A stretch of 64,000 nt of DNA from Ancylomarina sp. DW003 (GTDB lineage Bacteria; Bacteroidota; Bacteroidia; Bacteroidales; Marinifilaceae), in the NCBI RefSeq assembly GCF_029029505.1, contig NZ_JAKJSD010000002.1:467741-531740 (forward strand), written 5' to 3'. Made by a program: the position numbers and the translations under genes. This document shows positions 1-9,916 of this stretch, in pieces. Positions within the stretch are counted from its first letter, which is position 1. Each line of letters starts with the position of its first letter. Below the pieces are notes generated by a model. It made no database searches. It was not told where the DNA came from and saw only the letters and a list, made by a program, of their open reading frames with translations.

Positions 1-2174
1 TTTGAGTATTTTTCATCAAGCGCTTGTTTAGCTTTCTCTTCATTCTTTTTTTCCTCAACCAGTCGATTCTGCTCATCTAAAATTTCATTTGCTTCCCTAA
101 TTCTATCTTTCGGATGCGTTTCCTTTGGTTTTAAATTCAAAGCTGCCTGATAGTTTGATATTGCATTCGTATAATCTTCAACTTTAAATTCCGAATCGGC
201 CTTACTTATTAGAATTTCATATTTCTCATCTAGCTTTTTCTTATCAGCTTTTATCCTATTTTCCTCTGCTATTAAATCATCCAGTTTCTTTAATTGCTCT
301 TTTGGGTAAATTTCCTCAGGCTTCATCTCTGAGGCATTTCTGAATGTTTTTTTCGCAGCTAAATATTCACTCAATTTCAACTGTGAATTACCTGTGGTAA
401 TTAAAGCCTCATATCTAGCTTCAAATTCTTTCATTGCATTAGCTTGCTGTAGCTCTTTAGCCATCAACTCTTCAAGCTTATTCAGTTGATCTTTAGGATA
501 CTTTTCCGTGGGTTTGATTTCAATTGCTCTTTTATAATTATCACGAGAATCATAATATTTTTTAGCAGCTAGATTATTATCTCCCTTAACAATTAAATCA
601 TCATATTTTTTTAATAAAAGCTTTTGCTCCAGTTCTTTCTTAGCCTTTTCTTCAGCCTTTCTTTTCTTATCAACCTTTCCTTGCTTAGCTTTTTTCACTT
701 GCTCTTTCAAGTAATTAGCTTTAGGTTTTAAATTAAGTGCTTGCTGATAACTAGCCATAGCTTTATCAAAATCCCCCGTGTTCATTTGAGAGTCAGCCAG
801 AGAAACTAAATCTGCATACCTTTTCTCCTTCGCTTCCTTTTCTGCAAGCAACTTGGCCTGATGTGCCATCAAGCTTTCAATTTTTACTAACTGAGCTTTA
901 GGATAGGACTCATTGGGTTTAAGTGTCAAAGCATCATTATAACTTTGCTTTGCAGGAATATAATCTCCATTTTTCAATTGTTTATCTCCTGCACTAACCA
1001 ACAATTTATATTGATCATTTATTTCTTTCTGTTTGGCCTTATTAGCTAGCAAATTCTTTTCTCGTTCTATAGCATCATTAATTACCTGAATTTGTGTTTG
1101 AGGATAGGTCTCATCACTTTTAACTTCAAGAGCCTGATTATAAGAACTAATTGCAGCAGCATAATCTTTCTTTGAAAATTGAGAGTCCGCTAACTTTATG
1201 ATTTTTTTGTATTTGGCATCAATCGCTTTTTGTTGAGCCACAATTTGTTCGTTGGCCGCAGCTAATTGCTTCAAATAATCCAATTTATCCTCAATTATTT
1301 GAATCTGACTTTGAGGATAAGCTTCATCAGCTTTGACTTTGAGAGCTTCAGTATATTTCGATTTTGCATTCTCATATTGCTTTGCCTCAAAAGCTATATC
1401 AGCTATTGCAATTAAATCAGTATATTTCTTTTCAGCTAATAAACGTTGCGCTTCAAGTTTATCCTTTTGCCCAATCATTAATTTATCGATCTTAGCAATT
1501 TGACTTATAGGATATTCCTCTTCAGGCTTTAAGGTAGATGCTTCTGTATAAAATGACTTTGAATCGATATAATTTTTCTTTAGAAATTCTGAATCTCCTT
1601 TTTTAATGGCTGCGTTAAATTCAGCATTGATACGTGCTAAATTTGCAAGGTAAGCCTCTTGTTTTAATCTGGTTTCTTTTTCAATACGCTTAAGTTCGTC
1701 TTCTATTTCAGTCTGAAAAGAAAGGTCTGTTTCGATCAAATCTGTCTCGTTATTATACATGATCATACCAATAGGCTGATCAAAAACAGATAAATCGATG
1801 CCTGGGAAAAAACGAAAAAGTTCTATTGAGAATTTACAAGGAGGAAATCGACTATCTCTTTCTAAAACATCCTGAGGTACATATGTTGAAACGCTCACTT
1901 TCTTCGTTACAAAATCCTTCTTTGAGAACTCGAAAATATAATCGTATCCAAAATCTAATTGGTAAGAAAACTTTCCATTTTTTGAAATATTTCTAACACT
2001 CTCCTTATTAGAATCTTTATATAATGTTACCTTAACATTGCTTAAGTCTCCTCCATTAATCGTCACATTTCCCTTTACATTACACCTCTCTTGAGCAATA
2101 GCAGAGCTTTCAAAAAGGCAAAAAGTGATTAATAATAAAGCAATATACTTATATTTTGAAATGATAGTTTTCAT
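1..2174 (-). CDS. Secreted protein with about eight 67-residue TPR-like repeats (3' end outside window)
   Basis: I do not recognise a named family. The frame is open from an ATG at 2174 to the left edge, so the C-terminus is missing. It starts with a signal peptide (MKTIISKYKYIALLLITFC...), then a beta-rich domain of about 130 residues resembling a carboxypeptidase-regulatory fold. At least eight tandem repeats of about 200 nt follow. Each carries Y..A...A..LKP.E.YP..QI and a charged K/A/E-rich helix, for example KPEEEYPISQI near 1510 and KPTEKYPKDQL near 500. The repeats look like degenerate TPR-type helical pairs. They probably form a long periplasmic or surface-exposed solenoid that may end in an OmpA-like domain outside the window. 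The call of a real gene is strong; the function is unknown. Confidence 0.8.
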   Translation of the reverse strand, partial: MKTIISKYKYIALLLITFCLFESSAIAQERCNVKGNVTINGGDLSNVKVTLYKDSNKESVRNISKNGKFSYQLDFGYDYIFEFSKKDFVTKKVSVSTYVPQDVLERDSRFPPCKFSIELFRFFPGIDLSVFDQPIGMIMYNNETDLIETDLSFQTEIEDELKRIEKETRLKQEAYLANLARINAEFNAAIKKGDSEFLKKNYIDSKSFYTEASTLKPEEEYPISQIAKIDKLMIGQKDKLEAQRLLAEKKYTDLIAIADIAFEAKQYENAKSKYTEALKVKADEAYPQSQIQIIEDKLDYLKQLAAANEQIVAQQKAIDAKYKKIIKLADSQFSKKDYAAAISSYNQALEVKSDETYPQTQIQVINDAIEREKNLLANKAKQKEINDQYKLLVSAGDKQLKNGDYIPAKQSYNDALTLKPNESYPKAQLVKIESLMAHQAKLLAEKEAKEKRYADLVSLADSQMNTGDFDKAMASYQQALNLKPKANYLKEQVKKAKQGKVDKKRKAEEKAKKELEQKLLLKKYDDLIVKGDNNLAAKKYYDSRDNYKRAIEIKPTEKYPKDQLNKLEELMAKELQQANAMKEFEARYEALITTGNSQLKLSEYLAAKKTFRNASEMKPEEIYPKEQLKKLDDLIAEENRIKADKKKLDEKYEILISKADSEFKVEDYTNAISNYQAALNLKPKETHPKDRIREANEILDEQNRLVEEKKNEEKAKQALDEKYS

Positions 2175-2404
2175 CTATTAGAATCGAAGTTTATGATATC
2201 GTACAAAAAATACAATTTCCAGAACCTATTGAATTAAATATTCAGTGTAGAAGCAAAAATAAAGAAATATAACCAGTATTTACACTCTGTCCAAAATTTG
2301 GCTAAAGACTTTCTTGAGAATCACTCAAATAATAAACGAATAATTCATAATAATAGTATTCCTATTGGTTTATTCAGAGATAGAATCAATTATTGACAAT
2401 AAAA

Positions 2405-2435
2405 AATCCTGATAATCTTTAAGACTATCAGGATT
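2405..2435 (-). terminator. Rho-independent terminator of the STAND gene
   Basis: A perfect 10-bp stem (AATCCTGATA / TATCAGGATT) with an 11-nt loop is followed on the minus strand by a T-rich run. It lies 30 nt past the stop of the ATPase gene. Confidence 0.75.
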
Positions 2436-2465
2436 CTCTTACAACTAAACTATACTTAATGGGTT

Positions 2466-5015
2466 TTAATTATTCAGAATCTTTACTAAAGTTTCTGCCT
2501 TTCTTGTTTTTAATATCTGATCACGTTCTTTCAAACACAAATTCTCCTTTGTAGATTCGTTCCAAGCATGATAATATTTAGCCATCTTAGTTAACAAGCC
2601 TACTTTACAAAAATCATATCTGGCAAATTCACTTATTGCAAAAGCTCTATTGGAATGCTTCTCTTGAAAATCTCTATTGCCTTGTTCAAAGTAAATTTCA
2701 GCAAGGAAACTCTTAAAAAATATTTGCACCGGATAAGCTTGCGAACTAATTAAACTATCGTTACAAAATTCCAGTTCCTGAATTTGCTTTGCAGACAATT
2801 TCATACCTAATCTATTTTGAGCTACCAACTTATAAACCCTAAGTAGTTTATGGTTTGAAAAATGAGTTTTTACCTCTAACTGATCATAAAACAATTCAGC
2901 ATCTTCAATCAATTGAATGACTTTGTGATATGATTGCATGTAGAAAAGTGCATTACACACTAAAACTTCAAATTCACCACTCCAACTCTCACACTTATCT
3001 CCAACCTGACAATAAGCCATCTGGCGATAATAAAAGACTTTAAACAACTCAATATCGTTACTATGCCCATACATATGATTGTAGAATAGGATACTCGTAA
3101 ATCGCAGAGCAATTGAATAAGCTGAACAACTTGAATTTGGGTCTGTTTCTAATAATAACTTATAATACTTATCTGCTAGTTCTTGTTCCAATGACATAAG
3201 AGATGTCATTAATAGTAAACTAAGTGATTTAATCTTTACAGACGGATCTTCATTAGTTTCAGAAATAATTTCTACAACCTTCGTGAAATCACCACAAAGT
3301 CGGTTCAAATTTCCCGAAAGTGCAAACATAAATTCAACAGAACGCGTTCCTGAAGCATAGGTCTTAATCAACTCTATCTTGCTCTCATCCATATTGGTAA
3401 TAACAGTTGTCAAAATATCTGTTACGGCACTGCTAGTTAGCGTAGCCTCGCTAAGTTCAAAAAAGCGCGATAAGACTTCAAAATTTTCAGAGTTAACCGC
3501 AATATTGAACAATTGGGCAATCAATCTATCTTTCAATTCAAATTCAGCATAATCATTTTCAATCTGCTTAAATAATTCGAAACTGACTCCTTTATTAAAT
3601 TCGATTAATTCTTTAACCAATAGAACTTCAAATAACTGCTCATTATAAATCTTCACAAATTTACAGTAGCCATTGTATTCATTTACCGAAACATATTCTG
3701 AAATCAGACCATAACTCAACATTTCCTCATAAGCGAAATAATAGTTCCCAGCCGTTTTTAAATGTATAGGTAATAATGATTTCAGATCCATCTTCTTAAT
3801 TGAGTGAGAATCTTTACCATACTTCTGAATTTTTAAGATTGCTTTCAGAATTTCTATTTTTTCTTCTGAATAACGTGAATAATATATTTTATTCTTTAAA
3901 AATTCATTGATTAATTTATATCCATCATTAATATCACCTGCTTTATTGGGTGCATATGTTTTTACGAATAATTCAAGAAAGAATGGATTCGATATTGTAT
4001 TTCTTTGATAATAATCCAAATTCTCAACTTTCAATTCATAAAAGAATTGCTGATTGATAGTCTCATCAAAAACATACTGAATTTCAAAGCCATTTAAAGG
4101 AGGAAAGTTTCTTTTATCCGCTTGACTTAAATCCAAGTCCATTTCGTACCAAGCTTCAAGTAAACTATTTTCTCTTTGAATAAAAGGAATCGCAAATTTT
4201 TCCCAAGTTGAAGTTCTTGAAGTTAAAATCAACTTCATATTTTTAGACTCCTTGCAGTTAGCTATAAATTGATTTAACTGTAAAAACAAACGCTCTAACT
4301 TTGTATTATCATAGCTAACCTCATCCAAAGCATCCAGAATCAATATAATCTTTCCTTCACACGCTTTGGGCTTATCCAGAAAATATTTTAGATAAGTTTT
4401 AGATTTCAAATTCAGTTGTTCTTCCAGCCAACGTTCAAGCTTAAATTCACTATTCAGACAATTAATCATGAAAGTGGCGTTAAAGAATAAGATCACGTCG
4501 TTATTAGATGCATCTAAACTCTTTTTCTCATACCATTTAGCCAACATTGTTGACTTACCTGCTCCACCAGGTGCAACAAAACTAAGAGCCATTTTATCAG
4601 ATTCAAGGAAATTAGAAATCCTATTCTCACCTATTTTTCTTGTAGCTACCGAATTGAATGGAATCCCCGATTGACTCTTAATTAAATTAAAGGCATCATT
4701 ACTCAATTCAAATGCTCTTTCCTTAAAAGTTTGCCAATTGGTCGGCGTACTGTTATCTTCCTTCTCTTCTATAATGTATCTTGATTGAAAATCATTCCAT
4801 GATTTGTAGCCAATATATTGCGCTAATAAATCTAAAGTAAATTTAGATGGTGCTGATGGAGATTTTAAAAAGCCATATAATCGACGGATAGTAGTTGCAC
4901 TGATTCGTCCTCCTGTAGATTCACATACAATTTCAGCTAAAGCTTCACAATCCTTATTATAAGATAATTCTTGGCCGAACTTCTTCAGGACTTCTTTCTT
5001 TAGGTGTAGTAACAT
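2466..5015 (-). CDS. STAND/NACHT-type P-loop ATPase with Bacteroidota HTH-like N-domain
   Basis: An 849-residue cytosolic protein in three parts. Residues 1-75 are a helical domain (GGRISATTIRRLYGF... TLDLLAQYIGYKSWNDF) that occurs at the N-terminus of many Bacteroidota regulators and looks HTH-like. Around residues 140-330 is a NACHT/AAA ATPase with Walker A APGGAGKST and Walker B IILILDALDEV. The remainder is alpha-helical and probably TPR-like. This is the STAND layout of a sensor/oligomerisation switch. STAND proteins are either transcription regulators or anti-phage/abortive-infection sensors. No separate effector domain is visible and the next genes are not defence genes, so I cannot choose between these roles. 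It has its own terminator. Confidence 0.8.
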   Translation of the reverse strand: MLLHLKKEVLKKFGQELSYNKDCEALAEIVCESTGGRISATTIRRLYGFLKSPSAPSKFTLDLLAQYIGYKSWNDFQSRYIIEEKEDNSTPTNWQTFKERAFELSNDAFNLIKSQSGIPFNSVATRKIGENRISNFLESDKMALSFVAPGGAGKSTMLAKWYEKKSLDASNNDVILFFNATFMINCLNSEFKLERWLEEQLNLKSKTYLKYFLDKPKACEGKIILILDALDEVSYDNTKLERLFLQLNQFIANCKESKNMKLILTSRTSTWEKFAIPFIQRENSLLEAWYEMDLDLSQADKRNFPPLNGFEIQYVFDETINQQFFYELKVENLDYYQRNTISNPFFLELFVKTYAPNKAGDINDGYKLINEFLKNKIYYSRYSEEKIEILKAILKIQKYGKDSHSIKKMDLKSLLPIHLKTAGNYYFAYEEMLSYGLISEYVSVNEYNGYCKFVKIYNEQLFEVLLVKELIEFNKGVSFELFKQIENDYAEFELKDRLIAQLFNIAVNSENFEVLSRFFELSEATLTSSAVTDILTTVITNMDESKIELIKTYASGTRSVEFMFALSGNLNRLCGDFTKVVEIISETNEDPSVKIKSLSLLLMTSLMSLEQELADKYYKLLLETDPNSSCSAYSIALRFTSILFYNHMYGHSNDIELFKVFYYRQMAYCQVGDKCESWSGEFEVLVCNALFYMQSYHKVIQLIEDAELFYDQLEVKTHFSNHKLLRVYKLVAQNRLGMKLSAKQIQELEFCNDSLISSQAYPVQIFFKSFLAEIYFEQGNRDFQEKHSNRAFAISEFARYDFCKVGLLTKMAKYYHAWNESTKENLCLKERDQILKTRKAETLVKILNN

Positions 5016-5317
5016 AGGTCAACTTTTATAGGTTTTCGGTATATAAAAGTATATTTCCTCTATGCTTATTACAATCTAAAACTACTTACTCTGAGGTTTG
5101 GTTTTATAACTACGTCATATGAGTTTCCGATTACGTAATAGTGGGCTTATTCAACTAAAAAACTTCATGACCAGGGCAATATAAAACAATAAAAATCAAT
5201 ACGTTTAGCAGATTCCAATCCTGCTTAACACAATCTTTTATTTATTGTTATATAGGTAAAAGTAAAGCCACCAAATACTATCGTATATGATGGCTAAATA
5301 TTCCTTTGTTTTTTAAT
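5016..5317. other. Intergenic region upstream of STAND gene
   Basis: About 300 nt with no convincing gene. It contains the weak hairpin after the response regulator (5264-5294) and AT-rich sequence that must hold the promoter of the ATPase gene. I could not identify a confident promoter. Confidence 0.4.
5264..5294 (-). terminator. Possible terminator of LytTR regulator gene
   Basis: An imperfect stem (AGCCACCA / TGATGGCT) lies 24 nt past the stop codon on the minus strand. Its T-run is weak and interrupted, so it may only be a stabilising hairpin. Confidence 0.4.
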
Positions 5318-6082
5318 TTACTTCTTATCTGGCAAAGAGTGAGCTAGCTGCTTTAATCGCTCTAAAAATTCCTTCTTCTTTCCTTCTGAAACTTCAATTT
5401 CTTTACCATCTTTTAGGATAATTCGTCCACCTCTTCCTTTGATATATTGATCGACACAATTTAAATTAACCAAATGCTTACTGTGAACTCGACAGAACAA
5501 GTACTCAGGTAGAATATCCATGAAATTTGACAAAGGTTTTGAAACCATTAAATCATCTTTCCCTCTTAAATAGAAATCCGTATAACTTCCATTTGCTTCA
5601 CAACGAACAATATCATCAAGTTCAACCATTCGCAATCCGTTAGCTGTAGGTAAAATAATCTTTTTGTGTTCATTTTTTAGGCTATCATACAATACCTTAA
5701 ACTTTTCATCAAGGTTAATATCCTTCTTAGAATTTTGAAATCGTTCCACTGCTTCCTTCAACTCTACATAGTTAATTGGTTTCAACAGATAATGTAAAGC
5801 CGAAAATTGTATTGCTTTCAAAGCGAATTCATTATAAGCCGTCGTAAATATAACCTCAAAATTACGTGAATTAACCTGTTCAAGAACCTCAAAACCATCT
5901 CCATCAGGCATAGAAATATCAAGAAAAACAAGTTCCGGCGTTTCTTGATTTATAAGCTCAACAGCAGTTTGTACATTACATGCAAAACCAATTACTTCAA
6001 CATCCGGACAAAATCTTTCCAACAACTTAAAAAGAGATGATTGACTTTTCATCTCATCATCAACGATAATGGCTTTTATCAT
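5318..6082 (-). CDS. LytTR-family response regulator
   Basis: A two-component response regulator of 254 residues. The receiver domain (about 1-120) has the acidic pair DDE near residue 9, the phospho-acceptor Asp in LVFLDISMPDGDGF near residue 55, and the conserved Lys in YLLKPI near 105. Residues about 150-250 are a LytTR DNA-binding domain (VRCEANGSYTDFYL, CRVHSKHLVNL). I chose the ATG at 6082 because the protein then begins directly with the receiver strand MIKAIIVDDE; the open frame extends to 6181, but those extra residues are not domain-like. No LytS-type kinase is adjacent, so its partner must be elsewhere. Confidence 0.9.
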   Translation of the reverse strand: MIKAIIVDDEMKSQSSLFKLLERFCPDVEVIGFACNVQTAVELINQETPELVFLDISMPDGDGFEVLEQVNSRNFEVIFTTAYNEFALKAIQFSALHYLLKPINYVELKEAVERFQNSKKDINLDEKFKVLYDSLKNEHKKIILPTANGLRMVELDDIVRCEANGSYTDFYLRGKDDLMVSKPLSNFMDILPEYLFCRVHSKHLVNLNCVDQYIKGRGGRIILKDGKEIEVSEGKKKEFLERLKQLAHSLPDKK

Positions 6083-6199
6083 AGTTATGTATTTTAGTAT
6101 CGAAATATAAAAAAAAGAGTTCTTAATAAGATTCTTTTGGGGAAATATTTTATGATTTATAAAACACTCTAGACGAAGCAAGATAATATCTCTAAAGCC

Positions 6200-8314
6200 T
6201 TAAGCCTCGGCAAATACTTTTAAATAGGATGTAGCAAGCCTAATCTTATAATAAGAAATTTCCTCATTCATATGAACATACAACTCTTTTGTGTTCAAAT
6301 GCCCCAATTGATTAACAGCACTTTGGATTCGTTCCAACTCACCAGCATTTATAAAAGATAAAATATCTACATCCGCACCTTTTTCGTATAAAGAAGCCAA
6401 ATGAGAATATATTGTTACAGGGTTAACCTTCCTAATCTGTGCAATCTCGTCTACCGAATAACCTTGCTTATAAAATTCATAAGTTTCATAAAATGATTGG
6501 CTGCTTTTTTTTGCCTCCTTATTTTTTTTCTGTTCAAATTCTAATATCTCATTGATAAAGAATTCGCCATACAATTGATATTTTCGTTCACCAACTCCAG
6601 ATATCATTTTCATTTCGAATTCACTTGTTGGTTTTTCATCAACCATCTCGTGCAATGTTGCATCAGAAAAGACTAAGTAGGGCGCTATTCTAGAGGATCT
6701 GGAAATTTTCAATCTCAATTTTCGAAGTGCCTCAAATAAATCTTCTCTATGAATCTGCTTTGTTGGCTTAACTTTCTCGACTACCTTTTGTGGATCTGAT
6801 TTCATCGATGCCAGGTGTACCAGGTTCACTTTCCTGCCACTGAACAATACTTCCCTACTCTGTTCTGTCAGTTTTAAAGCATTACCTTCATCATAAGCAA
6901 CTGAAATATAGCCCAAGTTCAATAATTGAAGCATATATTGTTGCCAATCCTGATGCGGAACATCTTTACCGGCACCATAAGTTTTAACCTTATCATATCC
7001 CTTAGAAAGAACCTCTTGACGGGAAGAACCTCGTAAAACATCTATAACTGTTCCTGCAGCGACTTGCTCCTTTAGCCGAACAATAGCAGAAAGCGCTTTT
7101 TGTGCAATTAAAGTTCCATCAAATTGCTTTGGTGGATCCTTACAAACATCACAATTACCACAATCTTCTTCTAAGTGTTCTCCAAAATAACTCAACAATA
7201 TTTTTCTTCGGCATATTTGTGCATCACAAAACTGTTGTATACGTTCAAGTTTAGCATTTGAAACTTCTTTCAAAGCCGATTCCTCAATAAACTTTCGGTG
7301 AACAATTACATCTGAAAAGCTATAGAACAATAGTGTATCAGCTTTTAAACCGTCGCGACCAGCACGCCCAATTTCCTGATAATAGGACTCTATATTTCGA
7401 GGTAAATTATAATGAATTACCCATCGCACGTTCGACTTATCAATTCCCATTCCGAAAGCAATGGTTGCGCAAATAATTGGTATATCGTCGTTAATAAAAT
7501 CCTCTTGACGCTTCGCTCTTTCTTCCGGCGATAATCCGGCATGGTAATAACTGGCATTAACACCCGAATTTCTTAACTTCTCAGATAAACCTTCACAAGC
7601 TTTACGGCTCAAACAGTATATAATACCAGATTGATGTGGGCGTTGTCTTAAAAAACCAAGAATACTCTTAAATTTATCTTTCCCAGGTGCTACTTTCAAA
7701 CTCAAATTAGGTCTGTCAAATGATGAAAGAAACCTTTTGGGCTCATTCAAACCTAATTGGTTAATAATGTCTTTTTGAGTCAAACTATCAGCAGTAGCTG
7801 TCAAAGCAACAACCGGCACCAAAGGAAATTGCTTTTTCAGATAGGCCATCTTAGAATATTCAGGACGAAAATCGTGTCCCCAGACCGAGATACAATGAGC
7901 CTCATCAACAGCAAAAAGATTCACTTTAAGTTGTAAAAGCAAGTAATAGAATTCTTGACTTACCAATTTCTCGGGAGACACATAAAGCAATTTTATTTTC
8001 CCCTCGTGTATATCTTCAATAATCTCATTTTGAACCTGAGTCGATTGAGAACTATTTAAAAAGCCAGCTTTTACTCCGTTGGCTTGCAAACCTTCAACCT
8101 GATCCTTCATTAATGCAATTAAAGGAGAAACTACAATGGCCACACCTTCCATCATTAAAGCCGGAATCTGATAACACAAAGATTTACCCCCTCCGGTAGG
8201 CATGATAACTAAAGCATCTTCACCTTCAAGAATTGATTGAATAACCTCATCCTGTAAGGGACGAAATTTATCGTATCCAAAATATTTTTTTAATATGCGA
8301 TTAGCCAATTTCAT
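6200..8314 (-). CDS. recQ: ATP-dependent DNA helicase RecQ
   Basis: 3'-5' superfamily-2 DNA helicase of 704 residues. It unwinds recombination and replication intermediates. Walker A is MPTGGGKS at residues 38-45 and motif II is DEAH near 137. Motif VI (YYQEIGRAGRDG) is near residue 310. The RecQ zinc site is visible as the Cys set CRRK...CGNCDVC near 365-392, followed by an RQC winged helix. An HRDC domain occupies about 530-605 and a C-terminal helical HTH-like region about 610-704. Its length is normal for Bacteroidota RecQ. A Bacteroidota-like -7 element lies upstream on the minus strand (8377-8384), without an obvious -33 box. Confidence 0.97.
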   Translation of the reverse strand: MKLANRILKKYFGYDKFRPLQDEVIQSILEGEDALVIMPTGGGKSLCYQIPALMMEGVAIVVSPLIALMKDQVEGLQANGVKAGFLNSSQSTQVQNEIIEDIHEGKIKLLYVSPEKLVSQEFYYLLLQLKVNLFAVDEAHCISVWGHDFRPEYSKMAYLKKQFPLVPVVALTATADSLTQKDIINQLGLNEPKRFLSSFDRPNLSLKVAPGKDKFKSILGFLRQRPHQSGIIYCLSRKACEGLSEKLRNSGVNASYYHAGLSPEERAKRQEDFINDDIPIICATIAFGMGIDKSNVRWVIHYNLPRNIESYYQEIGRAGRDGLKADTLLFYSFSDVIVHRKFIEESALKEVSNAKLERIQQFCDAQICRRKILLSYFGEHLEEDCGNCDVCKDPPKQFDGTLIAQKALSAIVRLKEQVAAGTVIDVLRGSSRQEVLSKGYDKVKTYGAGKDVPHQDWQQYMLQLLNLGYISVAYDEGNALKLTEQSREVLFSGRKVNLVHLASMKSDPQKVVEKVKPTKQIHREDLFEALRKLRLKISRSSRIAPYLVFSDATLHEMVDEKPTSEFEMKMISGVGERKYQLYGEFFINEILEFEQKKNKEAKKSSQSFYETYEFYKQGYSVDEIAQIRKVNPVTIYSHLASLYEKGADVDILSFINAGELERIQSAVNQLGHLNTKELYVHMNEEISYYKIRLATSYLKVFAEA

Positions 8315-8658
8315 TTACCGACAAGAGGTTTTAAATGGATACAATTAAATTATTGCAATAGTCTGTTTTGAGGTAACAAAAGTAGTGTCATCATAAGAAG
8401 TATGCTAGCCTTTGCCCATTTAGTTATCAACAGAGCCAAAGTCTTAATCAAATAAAAATTTCACTTCTCCTTCTGGAATTGTTATTTGAATTTTAAAACC
8501 CTTATAAAATGTTATAATCTATGCAAATAGAATACTATTCTCAATGAATATTTTTAAACACATCCTATTCGCCAAATCATGACAAATATCATGATTCACC
8601 CTGTAGTAAAAAATTACTTTTGCCCCGAATTTCAACATCCTAAATCAAACAACAAAGA
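8315..8658. other. Divergent intergenic region recQ / Gate-domain gene
   Basis: 344 nt between divergently transcribed genes, with no coding or RNA gene seen. It has a candidate -7 box on the minus strand (TACTTTTG, 8384-8377) facing recQ and one on the plus strand (TACTTTTG, 8615-8622) about 37 nt before the next ATG. Neither has a clear -33 TTG at the usual spacing. Confidence 0.45.
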
Positions 8659-9837
8659 ATGAACGCAATTAAGTCGATTAAAGAGACTAATTTCCTTAAA
8701 CAACGAAGATACGAAGCTGTGATGTTCCTGATCACTTTCTTTGGTATTTTCGGCTATGTAGGTCACACGATGGGAGTAGCTAACATGCTAAACACTATTA
8801 TGAACACAGCCTGGGATCTTCTTATGAACACAGTATTCTACATTATGGGTATTACTGTACTATCTGGAGCTCTAGGTAAACTACTTATCGAATTTGGTGT
8901 CGTACGTCTGTTAGAAAAAATTCTAGCCCCACTAATGAAACCTCTTTTTAACCTTCCAGGTGTAGGTGCATTAGCCGGAGTTTTAACTTTTCTTTCTGAT
9001 AATCCAGCTATCATCAGTTTAGCTAACGACAAGAACTTTAGCAAGTATTTTAAGAATTACCAATTGGTATCCTTAACCAATTTTGGTACTGCATTCGGTA
9101 TGGGACTTATTGTGATTACATTTATGTCTACACTTAAGATTCCTGGTAATGACGAAAACTTATTTATTCCAGCTCTTATTGGTTTACTTGGAGCATTGGT
9201 TGGTGCGGTTGTTTCAACTCGATTGATGCAACGTTTAATCAAGAATGTAATTAAACCACGTAAAGATCAGGATTTCGAAGGGGCTACTGAGAAAATCTCA
9301 TTCAAATCAGAAGGTAGTGTTTTCATTCGTTTTCTAAACTCTATTCTTGATGGTGGTAAATCTGGTGTAGATTTGGGATTAGCTATTATACCTGGTGTAT
9401 TGATTATCTCAACTATGGTGATGATGCTAACGTTCGGACCTAAAGATCCTGCCATTGGATACCAAGGTTTAGCTTACGAAGGTGTTACCTTACTTCCAGA
9501 TCTTGCTGGTCACGTTTGGTGGTTATTCGAAGGTTTATTTGGTTTCAAAAACCCTGAATTAATTGCATTCCCTGTTACTTCTTTGGGAGCTGTAGGTGCT
9601 GCTTTATCTCTTGTAAAAGCATTTATCGCTAAGGGAATTATCGATGGTAATGTGATTGCTGTATTTACAGCAATGGGTATGTGTTGGAGTGGCTATTTAA
9701 GTACTCACACAGCTATGCTTGACACTTTAAACTATCGTGAACTAACATCAAAAGCACTTCTTTCTCATACTATTGGAGGAGTTGTAGCAGGTTGTTTTGC
9801 TCATTACTTTTATGTATTAGTAACGATGTTTATATAA
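8659..9837 (+). CDS. Nucleoside-recognition (Gate) domain membrane protein
   Basis: A 392-residue integral membrane protein with about nine hydrophobic segments. The segment near residues 55-150 (GITVLSGALGKLLIEFGVVRLLEKIL..., TFLSDNPAIISLA) matches the Gate/nucleoside-recognition fold of SpmA/SpmB-like and concentrative nucleoside transporter-like proteins. A second Gate-like half lies near 230-385. It resembles the family annotated in clostridia as CD0519/CD1768-type membrane proteins. The substrate is unknown. It is a single-gene unit with its own terminator. Confidence 0.75.
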   Translation: MNAIKSIKETNFLKQRRYEAVMFLITFFGIFGYVGHTMGVANMLNTIMNTAWDLLMNTVFYIMGITVLSGALGKLLIEFGVVRLLEKILAPLMKPLFNLPGVGALAGVLTFLSDNPAIISLANDKNFSKYFKNYQLVSLTNFGTAFGMGLIVITFMSTLKIPGNDENLFIPALIGLLGALVGAVVSTRLMQRLIKNVIKPRKDQDFEGATEKISFKSEGSVFIRFLNSILDGGKSGVDLGLAIIPGVLIISTMVMMLTFGPKDPAIGYQGLAYEGVTLLPDLAGHVWWLFEGLFGFKNPELIAFPVTSLGAVGAALSLVKAFIAKGIIDGNVIAVFTAMGMCWSGYLSTHTAMLDTLNYRELTSKALLSHTIGGVVAGCFAHYFYVLVTMFI

Positions 9838-9860
9838 TAAACACATACAATCAGCATATA

Positions 9861-9895
9861 AAAAAGGCTTGCTAATGTATTTTAGCAAGCCTTTT
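9861..9895 (+). terminator. Bidirectional terminator between Gate gene and mutS2
   Basis: A 15-bp stem AAAAAGGCTTGCTAA / TTAGCAAGCCTTTT with a 6-nt loop. It has T-runs in both directions and serves two convergent genes. Confidence 0.9.
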
Positions 9896-9916
9896 CTTAT
9901 ATACTTTGAATATCAA

